A stretch of DNA of 16,269 nt from CBDULQ01 sp965368115 (GTDB lineage: Bacteria > Pseudomonadota > Gammaproteobacteria > SZUA-229). Of the stretch, positions 1-7,645 are shown piece after piece; the stretch's first letter is position 1; each line of letters starts with the position of its first letter. A model generated the notes under the pieces. That model was not told the DNA's origin. It made no database searches and was given only the letters and a program-made list of their open reading frames with translations. Location: NCBI GenBank assembly GCA_965368115.1, contig CBDULQ010000064.1, forward strand, positions 1 through 16,269, written 5' to 3'. The position numbers were made by a program, and so were the translations under genes.

Positions 1-2
1 GC

Positions 3-1514
3 CTGAGCTGCAATTATTTTTTCGCCGACTTTTATCTCGGTGACCAGCTCGAACAATGGCCGTTTGTGCATTACCCTGACGAACGCTGGTTTGCCGTTGA
101 AGACGAGCGCATGCCAGAGCAACTGCTCGACGAGGGGTTGTGGGATTTCTACGATCCGGAGCGAGCGCTCAAACCGGCGCAACTGTTCGAGATGAATTCC
201 GGTGCCGGTGAACGTGGTATCTGCGCCGTGCCCTATGTACGCCAGCGCGACGCTAAAACCCTGTGGTTCCCGGTCAATATCATCGGCAACCTGTACGTGA
301 GCAATGGTATGTCCGCCGGTAACACGGAACATGAGGCGCGGGTGCAGGGCTTGTCTGAAGTCTTCGAACGTTATGTGAAGAATAAAATCATCGCCGAAGG
401 TCTGTGCCTGCCGGAAGTTCCGAACCGGGTTATCGACCGCTTTCCGAAGATTCGTGCGGCGCTGGATGAGCTGGCCGGCCATGGTTATCACCTGCGAGTC
501 GCGGATGCTTCACTGGGTGGCCGTTACCCGGTGATGAGTGTCACCCTGATCAATCCGCGCGATGGTTCTGTGTTCGCGTCGTTCGGCGCCCATCCCTGTT
601 TCGAAGTGGCGCTGGAGCGTACTGTCACCGAGCTTCTGCAGGGGCGTGGCCTGGATCAGCTGGACGGTTTCCAGCCACCCAGTTTCGATCTGGACGAGGT
701 TGCTGATCATCACAATCTCGAAACCCACTTCATCGATTCCAGCGGCCTGATCGCCTATGACTTCTTTCGCAGTACAGCGGACTTCGATTTCGTGGACTGG
801 GATCACGATGCCAGCACCGGCGACGAGTTCGAATACCTGTGCAAGGTAATTCATGAACTGGGACACGATATCTATATCAGCGACTACCGTCACCTGAATG
901 TCTACGCCTGCCGAATCCTGGTGCCGGGCATGTCGGAAATCTATCCGGTGGACGATCTGTTGTGGAGTAACAATAACGAAGGTGCGCTGTTTCGCGAGAA
1001 CATCCTGTCGTTGAAGAAGGCTTCCACCGATGACTGGGCAACACTGCTCGAACAGCTGGAAGAGGGCGGCTACAACGATGTACAGCGGGTCGCCGAATTC
1101 ATCGGTGTGGCGCCTGATCCGGGCAGTGTCTGGGCCGGACTGCGCATCGGCGAACTGAAAGCCATGCTATGCCTGGCGCTGGCCGATCACCACCAGGCTC
1201 TGGTCTGGGTCGACTGGTGTCTGCACATGGAACAGCTGGAGGAGGACCGCATGCGCCTGTATCGGTGTCTGCACGCCCTGCTACAGATCGTGCTCGACGA
1301 GCGACGCAGTATCGAACAGTACGCGGACAGCCTGGCCCTGATGTACGGCGAGCCGACTCTGCAGGATGCTATTGGCATCGTCGAAGGTCGCGAACGCTTC
1401 CACGGTCTGCACAGTCCAGGACTCAGCCTGGACGGTTTCGAGAACCACCGGCGCCTGCTGGCCGGTTATGAAAAATTGCAACGCGCCAAACGCGACAACT
1501 GGCAGCGGGACTGA
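3..1514 (+). CDS. ycaO: YcaO, ribosomal protein S12 methylthiotransferase accessory factor (5' end missing)
   Basis: This is the C-terminal 503 residues of a YcaO-family protein. The frame is open from position 3, and the first codons read LSCNYFFADFYLGD, matching E. coli YcaO near residue 80, so about 80 residues lie left of the window. A GTG at 66 is internal, not the start. Conserved blocks include NIIGNLYVSNGMSAGNT, EARVQGLSEVFERYVKN, ALERTVTELLQGRGL, NLETHFIDSSGLI and the C-terminal AYEKLQRAK. With the missing part the total is about 583 residues, close to the 586 of E. coli. YcaO proteins bind ATP, and genetic work in E. coli ties YcaO to RimO-dependent beta-methylthiolation of ribosomal protein S12. 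No azoline-type RiPP gene is nearby, so the housekeeping role is more likely. Family assignment is firm; the exact role is inferred from E. coli. Confidence 0.95.
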   Translation: MSCNYFFADFYLGDQLEQWPFVHYPDERWFAVEDERMPEQLLDEGLWDFYDPERALKPAQLFEMNSGAGERGICAVPYVRQRDAKTLWFPVNIIGNLYVSNGMSAGNTEHEARVQGLSEVFERYVKNKIIAEGLCLPEVPNRVIDRFPKIRAALDELAGHGYHLRVADASLGGRYPVMSVTLINPRDGSVFASFGAHPCFEVALERTVTELLQGRGLDQLDGFQPPSFDLDEVADHHNLETHFIDSSGLIAYDFFRSTADFDFVDWDHDASTGDEFEYLCKVIHELGHDIYISDYRHLNVYACRILVPGMSEIYPVDDLLWSNNNEGALFRENILSLKKASTDDWATLLEQLEEGGYNDVQRVAEFIGVAPDPGSVWAGLRIGELKAMLCLALADHHQALVWVDWCLHMEQLEEDRMRLYRCLHALLQIVLDERRSIEQYADSLALMYGEPTLQDAIGIVEGRERFHGLHSPGLSLDGFENHRRLLAGYEKLQRAKRDNWQRD

Positions 1515-1524
1515 ATCGATAACC

Positions 1525-1544
1525 CCGACCGGCACGTCGGTCGG
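1525..1544 (+). terminator. Hairpin after ycaO, possible terminator
   Basis: A perfect 7-bp stem (CCGACCG, loop GCACGT, CGGTCGG) begins 11 bp after the ycaO stop codon. It is followed by cgcaaaattctt rather than a clean T run, so it is a weak intrinsic terminator at best. Its position just after the stop supports a transcript end here. The rest of the 140-bp gap up to 1654 holds AT-rich -10-like hexamers (tatatt at 1561, tataaa at 1583), but I see no convincing -35 partner. Confidence 0.45.
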
Positions 1545-1654
1545 CGCAAAATTCTTCTGCTATATTCATATCGGTCATTCCTTATAAACCTGCTGCCGTT
1601 GATGCTTCGTTCGAGGGATCGGCGGTAGTCGCTTCAATCACCGGCAGACCAACC

Positions 1655-2887
1655 ATGGCGTTAAAGGAAGTTAAAGTTCGACTTCATGATCTGGAAGTCG
1701 GTATGTACGTGTGCAAACTTGATCGACCCTGGGTGGAAACACCGTATCTGTTGCAGGGTTTTAGCATCAAGACGCAGGACGACATCGACGAACTGATCAA
1801 ATACTGTGATTACGTTTATGTCGATGTCGAACGCAGCAACGTGGCCAGTCCCGCCACCAAATTCCAGAACAGGGTTTATACCAGCGACGAAGAAAAGCAG
1901 TTTCTGACCAAAACCAAACCGCGCAACTACAAGGACAAGGTGGGTCGCGAGGAGGAACTGCAATCCGCTCGTGAAAGTCATCGGGTGCTGGCCAATTCGG
2001 CGCAGTCTCTGATGGAGGATATTTCCAGCAACAAGAAACTGGAACTGCCCGAACTTAGAAAACTGGTCACCCCGATGGTGGACAGTATTATCCGAAATCC
2101 GGATGCCTTCACCTGGCTCACTCGACTCAAGCATAAGGACAATTACAGCTATAACCACGCCGTAAGTTCTTCGATCTGGGCGGTGGCCTTCGGACGTCAC
2201 CTGGGACTGCCGAAAAAAGATCTGCAACTGCTGGCCATAGGAGCACTGATGTTCGATGTCGGCAAAGTCAAGCTGCCGGATAAACTGATCAACAATACCA
2301 GTCGCTACAATCAATACGAGTTCAAACTGGTTAAACAGCATGTTGATTTCAGCGTGGAAATTGTTTCCAACATTCAGGGCATCGATAAAAAAATCATTGA
2401 GATGGTGGCCACTCACCATGAGCGCCACAATGGCAAGGGGTATCCGCAAGGCCTGTCCGGTACGCGTATTCCCATTTTCGGGCGCATTGCCGGACTGGTG
2501 GACTGCTACGACGCTATGATTTCCGAGCGCCCATTTGTCTCCGCCATGTCGCCTCATGATGCGGTCAAGAAACTGTATGAGTGGCGCGATATCGATTTTC
2601 AGGCCGAGCTGGTCGAGCAGTTTATCCAGGTGGTGGGCATTTATCCGGTGGGTACCATTGTCGAGTTGAGCGACGGACGTATTGGTGTGATCGTGGCACA
2701 GAATCGAGTCTGGCGACTACGGCCGCAGATCATGCTGCTGCGTGATGAAGAGAAAAACCCTTACGCGGATTTCACTACCGTCGATCTGTTCAAGGAAGAA
2801 GCGGATGCCGACGGCAATGAGCTGCACATTGTCAAGAGCGTCGAGCCGGGTATGTACGGCATCGATCCCGAACAGTTCTATTTGTAG
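1655..2887 (+). CDS. DUF3391 / HD-GYP domain protein with altered HD motif, c-di-GMP phosphodiesterase family
   Basis: A 410-residue cytoplasmic protein. Residues 1-60 match the DUF3391 N-terminal module (LEVGMYVCKLDRPW, then a YVYVDVERS strand). After a charged linker, residues 150-310 form an HD-GYP domain: H168 in YNHAV, H229 in KQH, HHERHNGKGYP at 254-264, and D283/D286 in LVDCYDAM. HD-GYP enzymes hydrolyse cyclic di-GMP at a di- or tri-metal site. Here the name-giving HD pair reads F200-D201 (LMFDVGK, codon TTC at 2252-2254), so one metal-binding histidine is missing although the GYP half is intact. The protein may be weakly active, inactive or a c-di-GMP-responsive scaffold. The tail (320-410) is a family-specific extension. 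The ATG at 1655 is the first start that gives the DUF3391 module, but its ribosome binding site is poor. It is followed directly by the GGDEF-EAL gene, so the two are probably co-transcribed. Confidence 0.88.
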   Translation: MALKEVKVRLHDLEVGMYVCKLDRPWVETPYLLQGFSIKTQDDIDELIKYCDYVYVDVERSNVASPATKFQNRVYTSDEEKQFLTKTKPRNYKDKVGREEELQSARESHRVLANSAQSLMEDISSNKKLELPELRKLVTPMVDSIIRNPDAFTWLTRLKHKDNYSYNHAVSSSIWAVAFGRHLGLPKKDLQLLAIGALMFDVGKVKLPDKLINNTSRYNQYEFKLVKQHVDFSVEIVSNIQGIDKKIIEMVATHHERHNGKGYPQGLSGTRIPIFGRIAGLVDCYDAMISERPFVSAMSPHDAVKKLYEWRDIDFQAELVEQFIQVVGIYPVGTIVELSDGRIGVIVAQNRVWRLRPQIMLLRDEEKNPYADFTTVDLFKEEADADGNELHIVKSVEPGMYGIDPEQFYL

Positions 2888-2893
2888 GTGACG

Positions 2894-4192
2894 ATGAACG
2901 ACACTCCATTCTATGTGGCCGATCGTAAAGCACTGTTCGGCGATTTGCAGAACTTCATCGACGATCATCGTGATGATGGCAAGCGACTTGCGCTGGTGCT
3001 GATCAACATCAATCATTTTCGCCAGATCAACATCGTATACGGTCATCAGGCCGGCGATGAATTGCTGGCCGAATTTGCAAGCCGGCTGCGCGAAGTGTGT
3101 CGTGAACAGGATTATCTGGCGCGCATGGGCAATTCCGAGTTTATTGTGGTATTGCCGGAAATCTTCAACGAAGGTCATGCCACACTGGCGGCGCATAAAT
3201 TACTGGGTATTACCGAGCAGCCCTTCGAGCTGGGCGAACGTCTGCATAAGGTGACTGCTAATCTGGGGCTGGCCCTGTATCCTGATCATGCGATATCCGT
3301 CGCCGAGTTGATTCAGAAAGCGGAAATCGCTTTACTCGAATCGCGCATGAGTATTCAGGCTTTCAGTATTTTCTCCAGTGACGAAAAAAAACAGGAGTTC
3401 AATGCCTGGGATATCGAAGTGGATTTACAGAATGCACAGGAACGTGACGAATTTGAACTGTATTTCCAGCCCCAGGTATGTCTACAAACCGGTTGTATTT
3501 TCGGTGCCGAAGCGCTGATTCGCTGGAATAATCAGGGGCGGGGCTTTGTGCGTCCGGACCTGTTTATTCCGGTGGCGGAAAAAAGCGGACAGATTCATGG
3601 TATTACCTGGTGGACCATCAACGCCGGATTGCGGATGATGAAAGAATGGCCGGTTCACAAACTGCCATTACATGTGGCGGTCAATGTGTCGGCGCTGGTA
3701 CTCCGTGATCCCGGTTTCGTCGACTCGGTGCGTAGCGCTCTGAATATCTGGGGCGTAGAAGCCGAGCAGCTGACACTGGAAATTACCGAAAGCGCCCTGA
3801 TGGAAGATACCAGTGTCAGCTATGCTGCACTGGATGAACTGAAACGACTGGGTCTGAGTATATCCATCGATGATTTCGGTACCGGTTATTCGTCCATGTC
3901 TTATTTCAAATACATTCCCGCGAATGAACTCAAAATCGATCAAAGTTTCGTGTGTTATATGCTGGACAATACGATGGACCAGCATATTGTCAAAACCGTT
4001 ATCGAAATGGCGCACGGTTTCGATTTGAAAGTGGTTGCCGAGGGTATCGAAAATGCTGAAACTTTAGAGGCTCTCAAGCAACTGGGCTGTGACATTGCAC
4101 AGGGTTATCACCTTGCCCGGCCTATGCCGCAGCAGGATTTTATCGACTGGTTGAACAGTTATTCAGGAATCTGTACCTTAGACACGGACTGA
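2894..4192 (+). CDS. GGDEF-EAL protein: degenerate GGDEF (GNSEF) with inhibitory-site motif kept, and intact EAL
   Basis: A 432-residue soluble protein with no sensor or membrane segment; it opens almost directly in the GGDEF domain (about 10-155). The signature reads GNSEF (79-83) instead of GGDEF, so cyclase activity is unlikely. The RxxD inhibitory-site motif (REQD, 70-73) sits the usual five residues before it. The EAL domain (about 178-425) keeps the expected catalytic and metal residues: E206 of EAL, N264 in NVSA, E296 in EITES, D326/D327 in IDDFGTGYS, K347 in LKID, E383 in AEGIEN and Q403 in AQGYH. The expected reaction is hydrolysis of c-di-GMP to pGpG. I prefer the ATG at 2894, because taggtg at 2885-2890 just precedes it and overlaps the upstream stop, suggesting translational coupling, although the 3-nt spacing is short. 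A GTG at 2888 would add two residues. Confidence 0.9.
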   Translation: MNDTPFYVADRKALFGDLQNFIDDHRDDGKRLALVLININHFRQINIVYGHQAGDELLAEFASRLREVCREQDYLARMGNSEFIVVLPEIFNEGHATLAAHKLLGITEQPFELGERLHKVTANLGLALYPDHAISVAELIQKAEIALLESRMSIQAFSIFSSDEKKQEFNAWDIEVDLQNAQERDEFELYFQPQVCLQTGCIFGAEALIRWNNQGRGFVRPDLFIPVAEKSGQIHGITWWTINAGLRMMKEWPVHKLPLHVAVNVSALVLRDPGFVDSVRSALNIWGVEAEQLTLEITESALMEDTSVSYAALDELKRLGLSISIDDFGTGYSSMSYFKYIPANELKIDQSFVCYMLDNTMDQHIVKTVIEMAHGFDLKVVAEGIENAETLEALKQLGCDIAQGYHLARPMPQQDFIDWLNSYSGICTLDTD

Positions 4193-4212
4193 TACTGCGC
4201 GAGTTGCTGCTA

Positions 4213-5004
4213 ATGCTGATCGATATCGGTGTGAACCTCACCGGCTCTTCATTTAAAAACGATCTTGACGATGTGATTACGCGCGCCTGTGAGGCCGGTG
4301 TCGGACGTATGGTCGTTACCGGTACCGACATCGAGCACAGCCGACAGGCACTGGACCTGTGTACTCGTTATCCCGACGTGCTATACGCGACCTCGGGTGT
4401 GCATCCGCATCATGCCAAAGACTGTGACGAACAGACACTCGAGCAAATTCGGCAACTGGCGGAATCGGAGATGGTGGTGGCGATTGGCGAATGTGGACTG
4501 GATTTCAACCGCAATTTCTCGCCACCGGATGTCCAGTGTTACTGGTTCGAAGCCCAGCTGGAGCTGGCGGCGGCATTGCAGATGCCGGTATTTCTTCATG
4601 AACGTGACGCCCACGATCAGTTTCTGGCCATCATTGCACGCTGGCGAGATGAGCTCCCTGCTGCGGTCGTGCACTGTTTTACCGGTGATGCCGAGCAGGC
4701 CCGGGCCTACATGGACCTGGATCTGTATATCGGTGTGACCGGCTGGATCTGTGACGAGCGGCGCGGTGCCGATTTACAGCAGGCGGTCAGGGTGATTGAC
4801 GATGACAGGCTGATGCTGGAAACCGACGCACCTTACCTGCTGCCGCGGGATCTGAAGCCCAGTCCGCGGGATCGACGTAACGAGCCCATGTATCTGCCCC
4901 ACGTCTGCCGGGCAGTGGCCCGTTTCCGGGAACAGGACGAACAGCAACTGGCCGCACAGACGACTGCGAATGCCTGCCGGTTTTTTAAGCTGCCACCTGT
5001 TTAA
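4213..5004 (+). CDS. tatD: TatD family metal-dependent DNase
   Basis: A 263-residue amidohydrolase-type TIM barrel, close to the 260 residues of E. coli TatD. It begins MLIDIGVNLTGSSF, the TatD-type opening in which the usual HxH is replaced by DIGVNL. Metal-site residues visible are E93 in AIGECGLDFNRNF, H129 in PVFLHERDAH, H154 in VVHCFTG and D205 in LETDAPYLLPRDL. SGVHPHH (61-67) and GWICDERRG are further family blocks. TatD proteins have 3'-5' exonuclease/DNase activity linked to DNA damage repair; despite the name, TatD is not needed for Tat export. The start is the ATG at 4213; the open frame reaches back to a TTG at 4204, but the ATG gives the E. coli-like N-terminus. It lies 20 bp after the GGDEF-EAL stop, so it is probably the last gene of that operon, with no obvious link to c-di-GMP. 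Confidence 0.94.
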   Translation: MLIDIGVNLTGSSFKNDLDDVITRACEAGVGRMVVTGTDIEHSRQALDLCTRYPDVLYATSGVHPHHAKDCDEQTLEQIRQLAESEMVVAIGECGLDFNRNFSPPDVQCYWFEAQLELAAALQMPVFLHERDAHDQFLAIIARWRDELPAAVVHCFTGDAEQARAYMDLDLYIGVTGWICDERRGADLQQAVRVIDDDRLMLETDAPYLLPRDLKPSPRDRRNEPMYLPHVCRAVARFREQDEQQLAAQTTANACRFFKLPPV

Positions 5005-5155
5005 ATTCTGATCAGCCGTCCTGTCGGCGGCGAAATATTCTTTAGCAAGTTCAAGCATTGGGTGATTTGCCCTTAAATTTCATTGGTTTCCAGCTAAACT
5101 CATTTCAATAACTGAACGCGGTGTGGAGCTGAGTACTGCACCAGAATATGAACAC

Positions 5156-5242
5156 GGGCTTCAAACCACGTCATGGTGACGCGGGAAAGACGACACAGAG
5201 GGATGGCGCCTGGCGGCTCAGGCATCCCCGGCAGACTGAAGC
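5156..5242 (+). promoter_or_regulatory. Candidate structured RNA leader (three-way junction) upstream of the CHASE2 kinase
   Basis: Three helices nest exactly. The closing stem pairs GCTTCA (5158-5163) with TGAAGC (5237-5242). Hairpin A has CGTCA (5169-5173), loop tgg and TGACG (5177-5181), extended by CC/GG across one mismatch. Hairpin B has GGGAT (5200-5204), a 3-nt bulge ggc, GCCTG (5208-5212), a loop, CAGGC (5219-5223) and ATCCC (5224-5228). The single-stranded part between A and B (about 5185-5199) is purine-rich, as in many riboswitch cores. The last helix ends 24 nt before the TTG start of the kinase gene, with a T5 run between. I compared it from memory with GEMM, cobalamin, glycine, TPP and FMN riboswitches and found no match beyond a CAAACC string, so no class is assigned. 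The first half of the gap (5005-5150) shows only a weak GCCG/CGGC hairpin after tatD and no clear promoter. Confidence 0.4.
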
Positions 5243-5266
5243 ACATTTTTACCGGATTTCGATTCC

Positions 5267-7642
5267 TTGATTTCACGATTTAAATCCCTGACCGGGCTGG
5301 CGCTGATCCTCGGCCTGCTGATGGTGGTGACCGGTCCTGGCCTGTTATGGACCGACTGGCTGAACAACCAGATGTTTCGTATCGGCACCCTGTTGTTGCC
5401 TCAACCGCAGGTAGACGATCGGATTCGACTGGTCCAGTTACCCGATCACGCCTATAGCGAGCCGGAAGGCATCAGTCAGATTCGTCACCTGCTAAAGAAA
5501 CTGCGTCGAGCCGACGCCGCCGGTGTTGGTATTCTGCTCAACCCCTTGCCCAGCCTGGATTTTCAATCCCGAGAAGAGGATGCGAAGTCGAGCAAAGGGG
5601 ATAGCGAAGCGGACCCCTGGGAACTGACCCGCGGCGAGCTGAACAAGCTGGCCTGGTCGCTACAACATTACCGGGTGGACGTGGGTATCGTCACCCAGCC
5701 CCTGCAGACCGATTATTATTCTTTTCCCGACCTGGCCGAAGACGATGGCGAAGACGAATACTTCAAGCATCTGAAGCGCTTCGGCTATTCCGAACTGAAT
5801 ATGATTTACCAGAAGACCACCGGTATGAGTTATGCCTACTCGCGTTTCCCGGTATCGGTCGAGCTGTCCACGGTCAACAAGCCGCTAATCTGGTTCGAGG
5901 GTGACGATTTTCGTATCGTACCCGATCTGGTATTGCGACTTTATGCCCATCTGAAAAACGATCAGCACGTGGGCTGGGACGAAAATAAAGGCGTGCGCCT
6001 GGCTGGTGAACTGATTGCCACCAACGGTGACGGTATGGTGCTGGAGTATTATTCCGCGCTGACCGGTAATCATGCGGACATTAAAAGTTACAGCCTGGAA
6101 CGCGCGCTGAATGTTGGCGACGCCCAGTTCCGCAATCGGCTGGTGATCATCGCCGATGACAGTTTTCATCTCAATACCATCGGCAACAGTCTGGCCAATC
6201 TACTCAGCGCCAGCACCTATTACGAGCCTCACTGGGCACGCTGGCTGGTTGCCGCTGTGGCACTGCTGGTCATGCTGTATGCCATGCTGTTGTTACCGCG
6301 TCTGGGTCGTAGCAGCGGCTATTTGCTGACCCTGATCATATTACTGAGTGGCCTGGTGTCCCAGTATGTACTGCTCATCATCAAGGGGATCTGGCTACCG
6401 CTGTTGTCGCTGTTCGTTTACCTGTTGTTCTGTCATCTGATCATGTGGTTAAAACGTAACAACGATGCGCGCATCGAGCATTTTAAACTGCAGATGCACG
6501 AGGCCTTCTTTCATCTGGGTCAGTATCAGTATGACCAGGGTGATCAGGAAAAAGCGCTGCCCAGTCTGCTTAAATGCAAGCCTACCGATGACGTCATCGA
6601 AATGCTGTATGAAATCGGTCTCGGTTTCGAGCGGCGCCGTCAGTATGATCGTGCGTTGCAACTGTATAGCGATATCGAACAACGTCGCGGCAATTATCGC
6701 GATGTGCGTAAGCGCCTGCAGTCGTTGACCAGTGTGTCCAGTCACGGTCAGACCGAAGTGATGCTGCCGGGACAGACCACGCGCACCCTGGTTTTGCCTG
6801 ACCTGGGTATCGAGCTGCCGAGGCTGGGGCGTTACGAACTGGAAAAGGAACTCGGGCGCGGCGCGATGGGGGTGGTGTACCTGGGCAAGGACCCGCGCAT
6901 CAACCGTCAGGTGGCGATCAAGACACTGGACTATTCGCAGTTCTCGGAAAAGGAAATCAATGCCATCAAGTCCCGATTCTTCCGTGAAGCGGAAGCCGCA
7001 GGGCGACTCAGTCATCCCAACATCGTGACTGTTTACGATGTGGGCGATGAAGAAGATTTCGCGTTTATCGCCATGGACTTCGTGCCCGGTGTATCGCTGG
7101 GCGAATTCACTCGTGCCGATCATCTGTTACCGGTACGCGAAGTCTACCGCCTGGTGGCCGAAGTGGCGGACACCCTGGATTATGCGCATAGCCAGAACAT
7201 CGTGCATCGGGATATCAAGCCCAGCAACATCATGTACAACCCGGACAGCGGCCAGTTCAAGGTGACCGATTTCGGTATCGCACGGATTACCGATAACGTA
7301 CGCACCCGCACCGGTAGCTTTATGGGGAGTCCCTCGTATATGTCGCCGGAACAGATGACCGGTTCTCATGTCGACGGGCGTTCGGATATTTACGCACTGG
7401 GCGTCAGCTTTTACCAGCTGCTCACCGGGGCTCTGCCGTTCGAAGCGGATAACCTGGGTAACCTGGCTTACAAGATTACTCACGAAAAACACAAGCCGGT
7501 GCGTGAGTTGCGTCCCGATCTGCCATCCAGTGCCACGCGCATCATCAACAAGGCGCTGCAGAAAAAGCCGGACAATCGTTACAGCAACGGCCATGAAATG
7601 GCCGAAGCGCTGAAGCGCGGCATGCCGAAGGGCGAGGATTAA
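5267..7642 (+). CDS. Membrane Ser/Thr protein kinase: CHASE2, three TM helices, TPR-like segment, Hanks-type kinase
   Basis: A 791-residue receptor kinase. A membrane anchor (about 10-28) is followed by a CHASE2-like extracytoplasmic sensor (about 40-320) with an acidic insert near 102-117. Three membrane helices come next (about 325-344, 351-371, 374-395), then a TPR-like helical segment (about 405-485) and a C-terminal kinase (522-785). Kinase motifs are complete: glycine loop GRGAMG 530-535, K552 in VAIK, E574 in the C helix, HRDIKPSN with catalytic D649, DFG at 668-670, a Thr/Ser-rich activation loop RTRTGSFMGS (679-688) and SPEQ. As an RD kinase it is probably activated by loop phosphorylation. 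The expected role is to sense an envelope signal and phosphorylate cytoplasmic proteins; the ligand is unknown. The start is a TTG at 5267, since the frame has a stop at 5237-5239 and no ATG or GTG before the anchor; the RBS is weak. The PP2C gene follows after 3 nt. Confidence 0.9.
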   Translation: MISRFKSLTGLALILGLLMVVTGPGLLWTDWLNNQMFRIGTLLLPQPQVDDRIRLVQLPDHAYSEPEGISQIRHLLKKLRRADAAGVGILLNPLPSLDFQSREEDAKSSKGDSEADPWELTRGELNKLAWSLQHYRVDVGIVTQPLQTDYYSFPDLAEDDGEDEYFKHLKRFGYSELNMIYQKTTGMSYAYSRFPVSVELSTVNKPLIWFEGDDFRIVPDLVLRLYAHLKNDQHVGWDENKGVRLAGELIATNGDGMVLEYYSALTGNHADIKSYSLERALNVGDAQFRNRLVIIADDSFHLNTIGNSLANLLSASTYYEPHWARWLVAAVALLVMLYAMLLLPRLGRSSGYLLTLIILLSGLVSQYVLLIIKGIWLPLLSLFVYLLFCHLIMWLKRNNDARIEHFKLQMHEAFFHLGQYQYDQGDQEKALPSLLKCKPTDDVIEMLYEIGLGFERRRQYDRALQLYSDIEQRRGNYRDVRKRLQSLTSVSSHGQTEVMLPGQTTRTLVLPDLGIELPRLGRYELEKELGRGAMGVVYLGKDPRINRQVAIKTLDYSQFSEKEINAIKSRFFREAEAAGRLSHPNIVTVYDVGDEEDFAFIAMDFVPGVSLGEFTRADHLLPVREVYRLVAEVADTLDYAHSQNIVHRDIKPSNIMYNPDSGQFKVTDFGIARITDNVRTRTGSFMGSPSYMSPEQMTGSHVDGRSDIYALGVSFYQLLTGALPFEADNLGNLAYKITHEKHKPVRELRPDLPSSATRIINKALQKKPDNRYSNGHEMAEALKRGMPKGED

Positions 7643-7645
7643 ATC

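Noticed and set aside
1661..2557. A 298-codon open frame on the minus strand opposite the HD-GYP gene
   Set aside because: It mirrors a clearly coding gene on the plus strand, has no recognisable motif and no promoter or ribosome binding site.
5156..5242. Assignment of the kinase leader as a GEMM-I c-di-GMP riboswitch
   Set aside because: A CAAACC string before the first hairpin was suggestive given the c-di-GMP genes upstream, but the GNRA loop, the GACGCAAAGC joining strand and the receptor hairpin of that class are missing.
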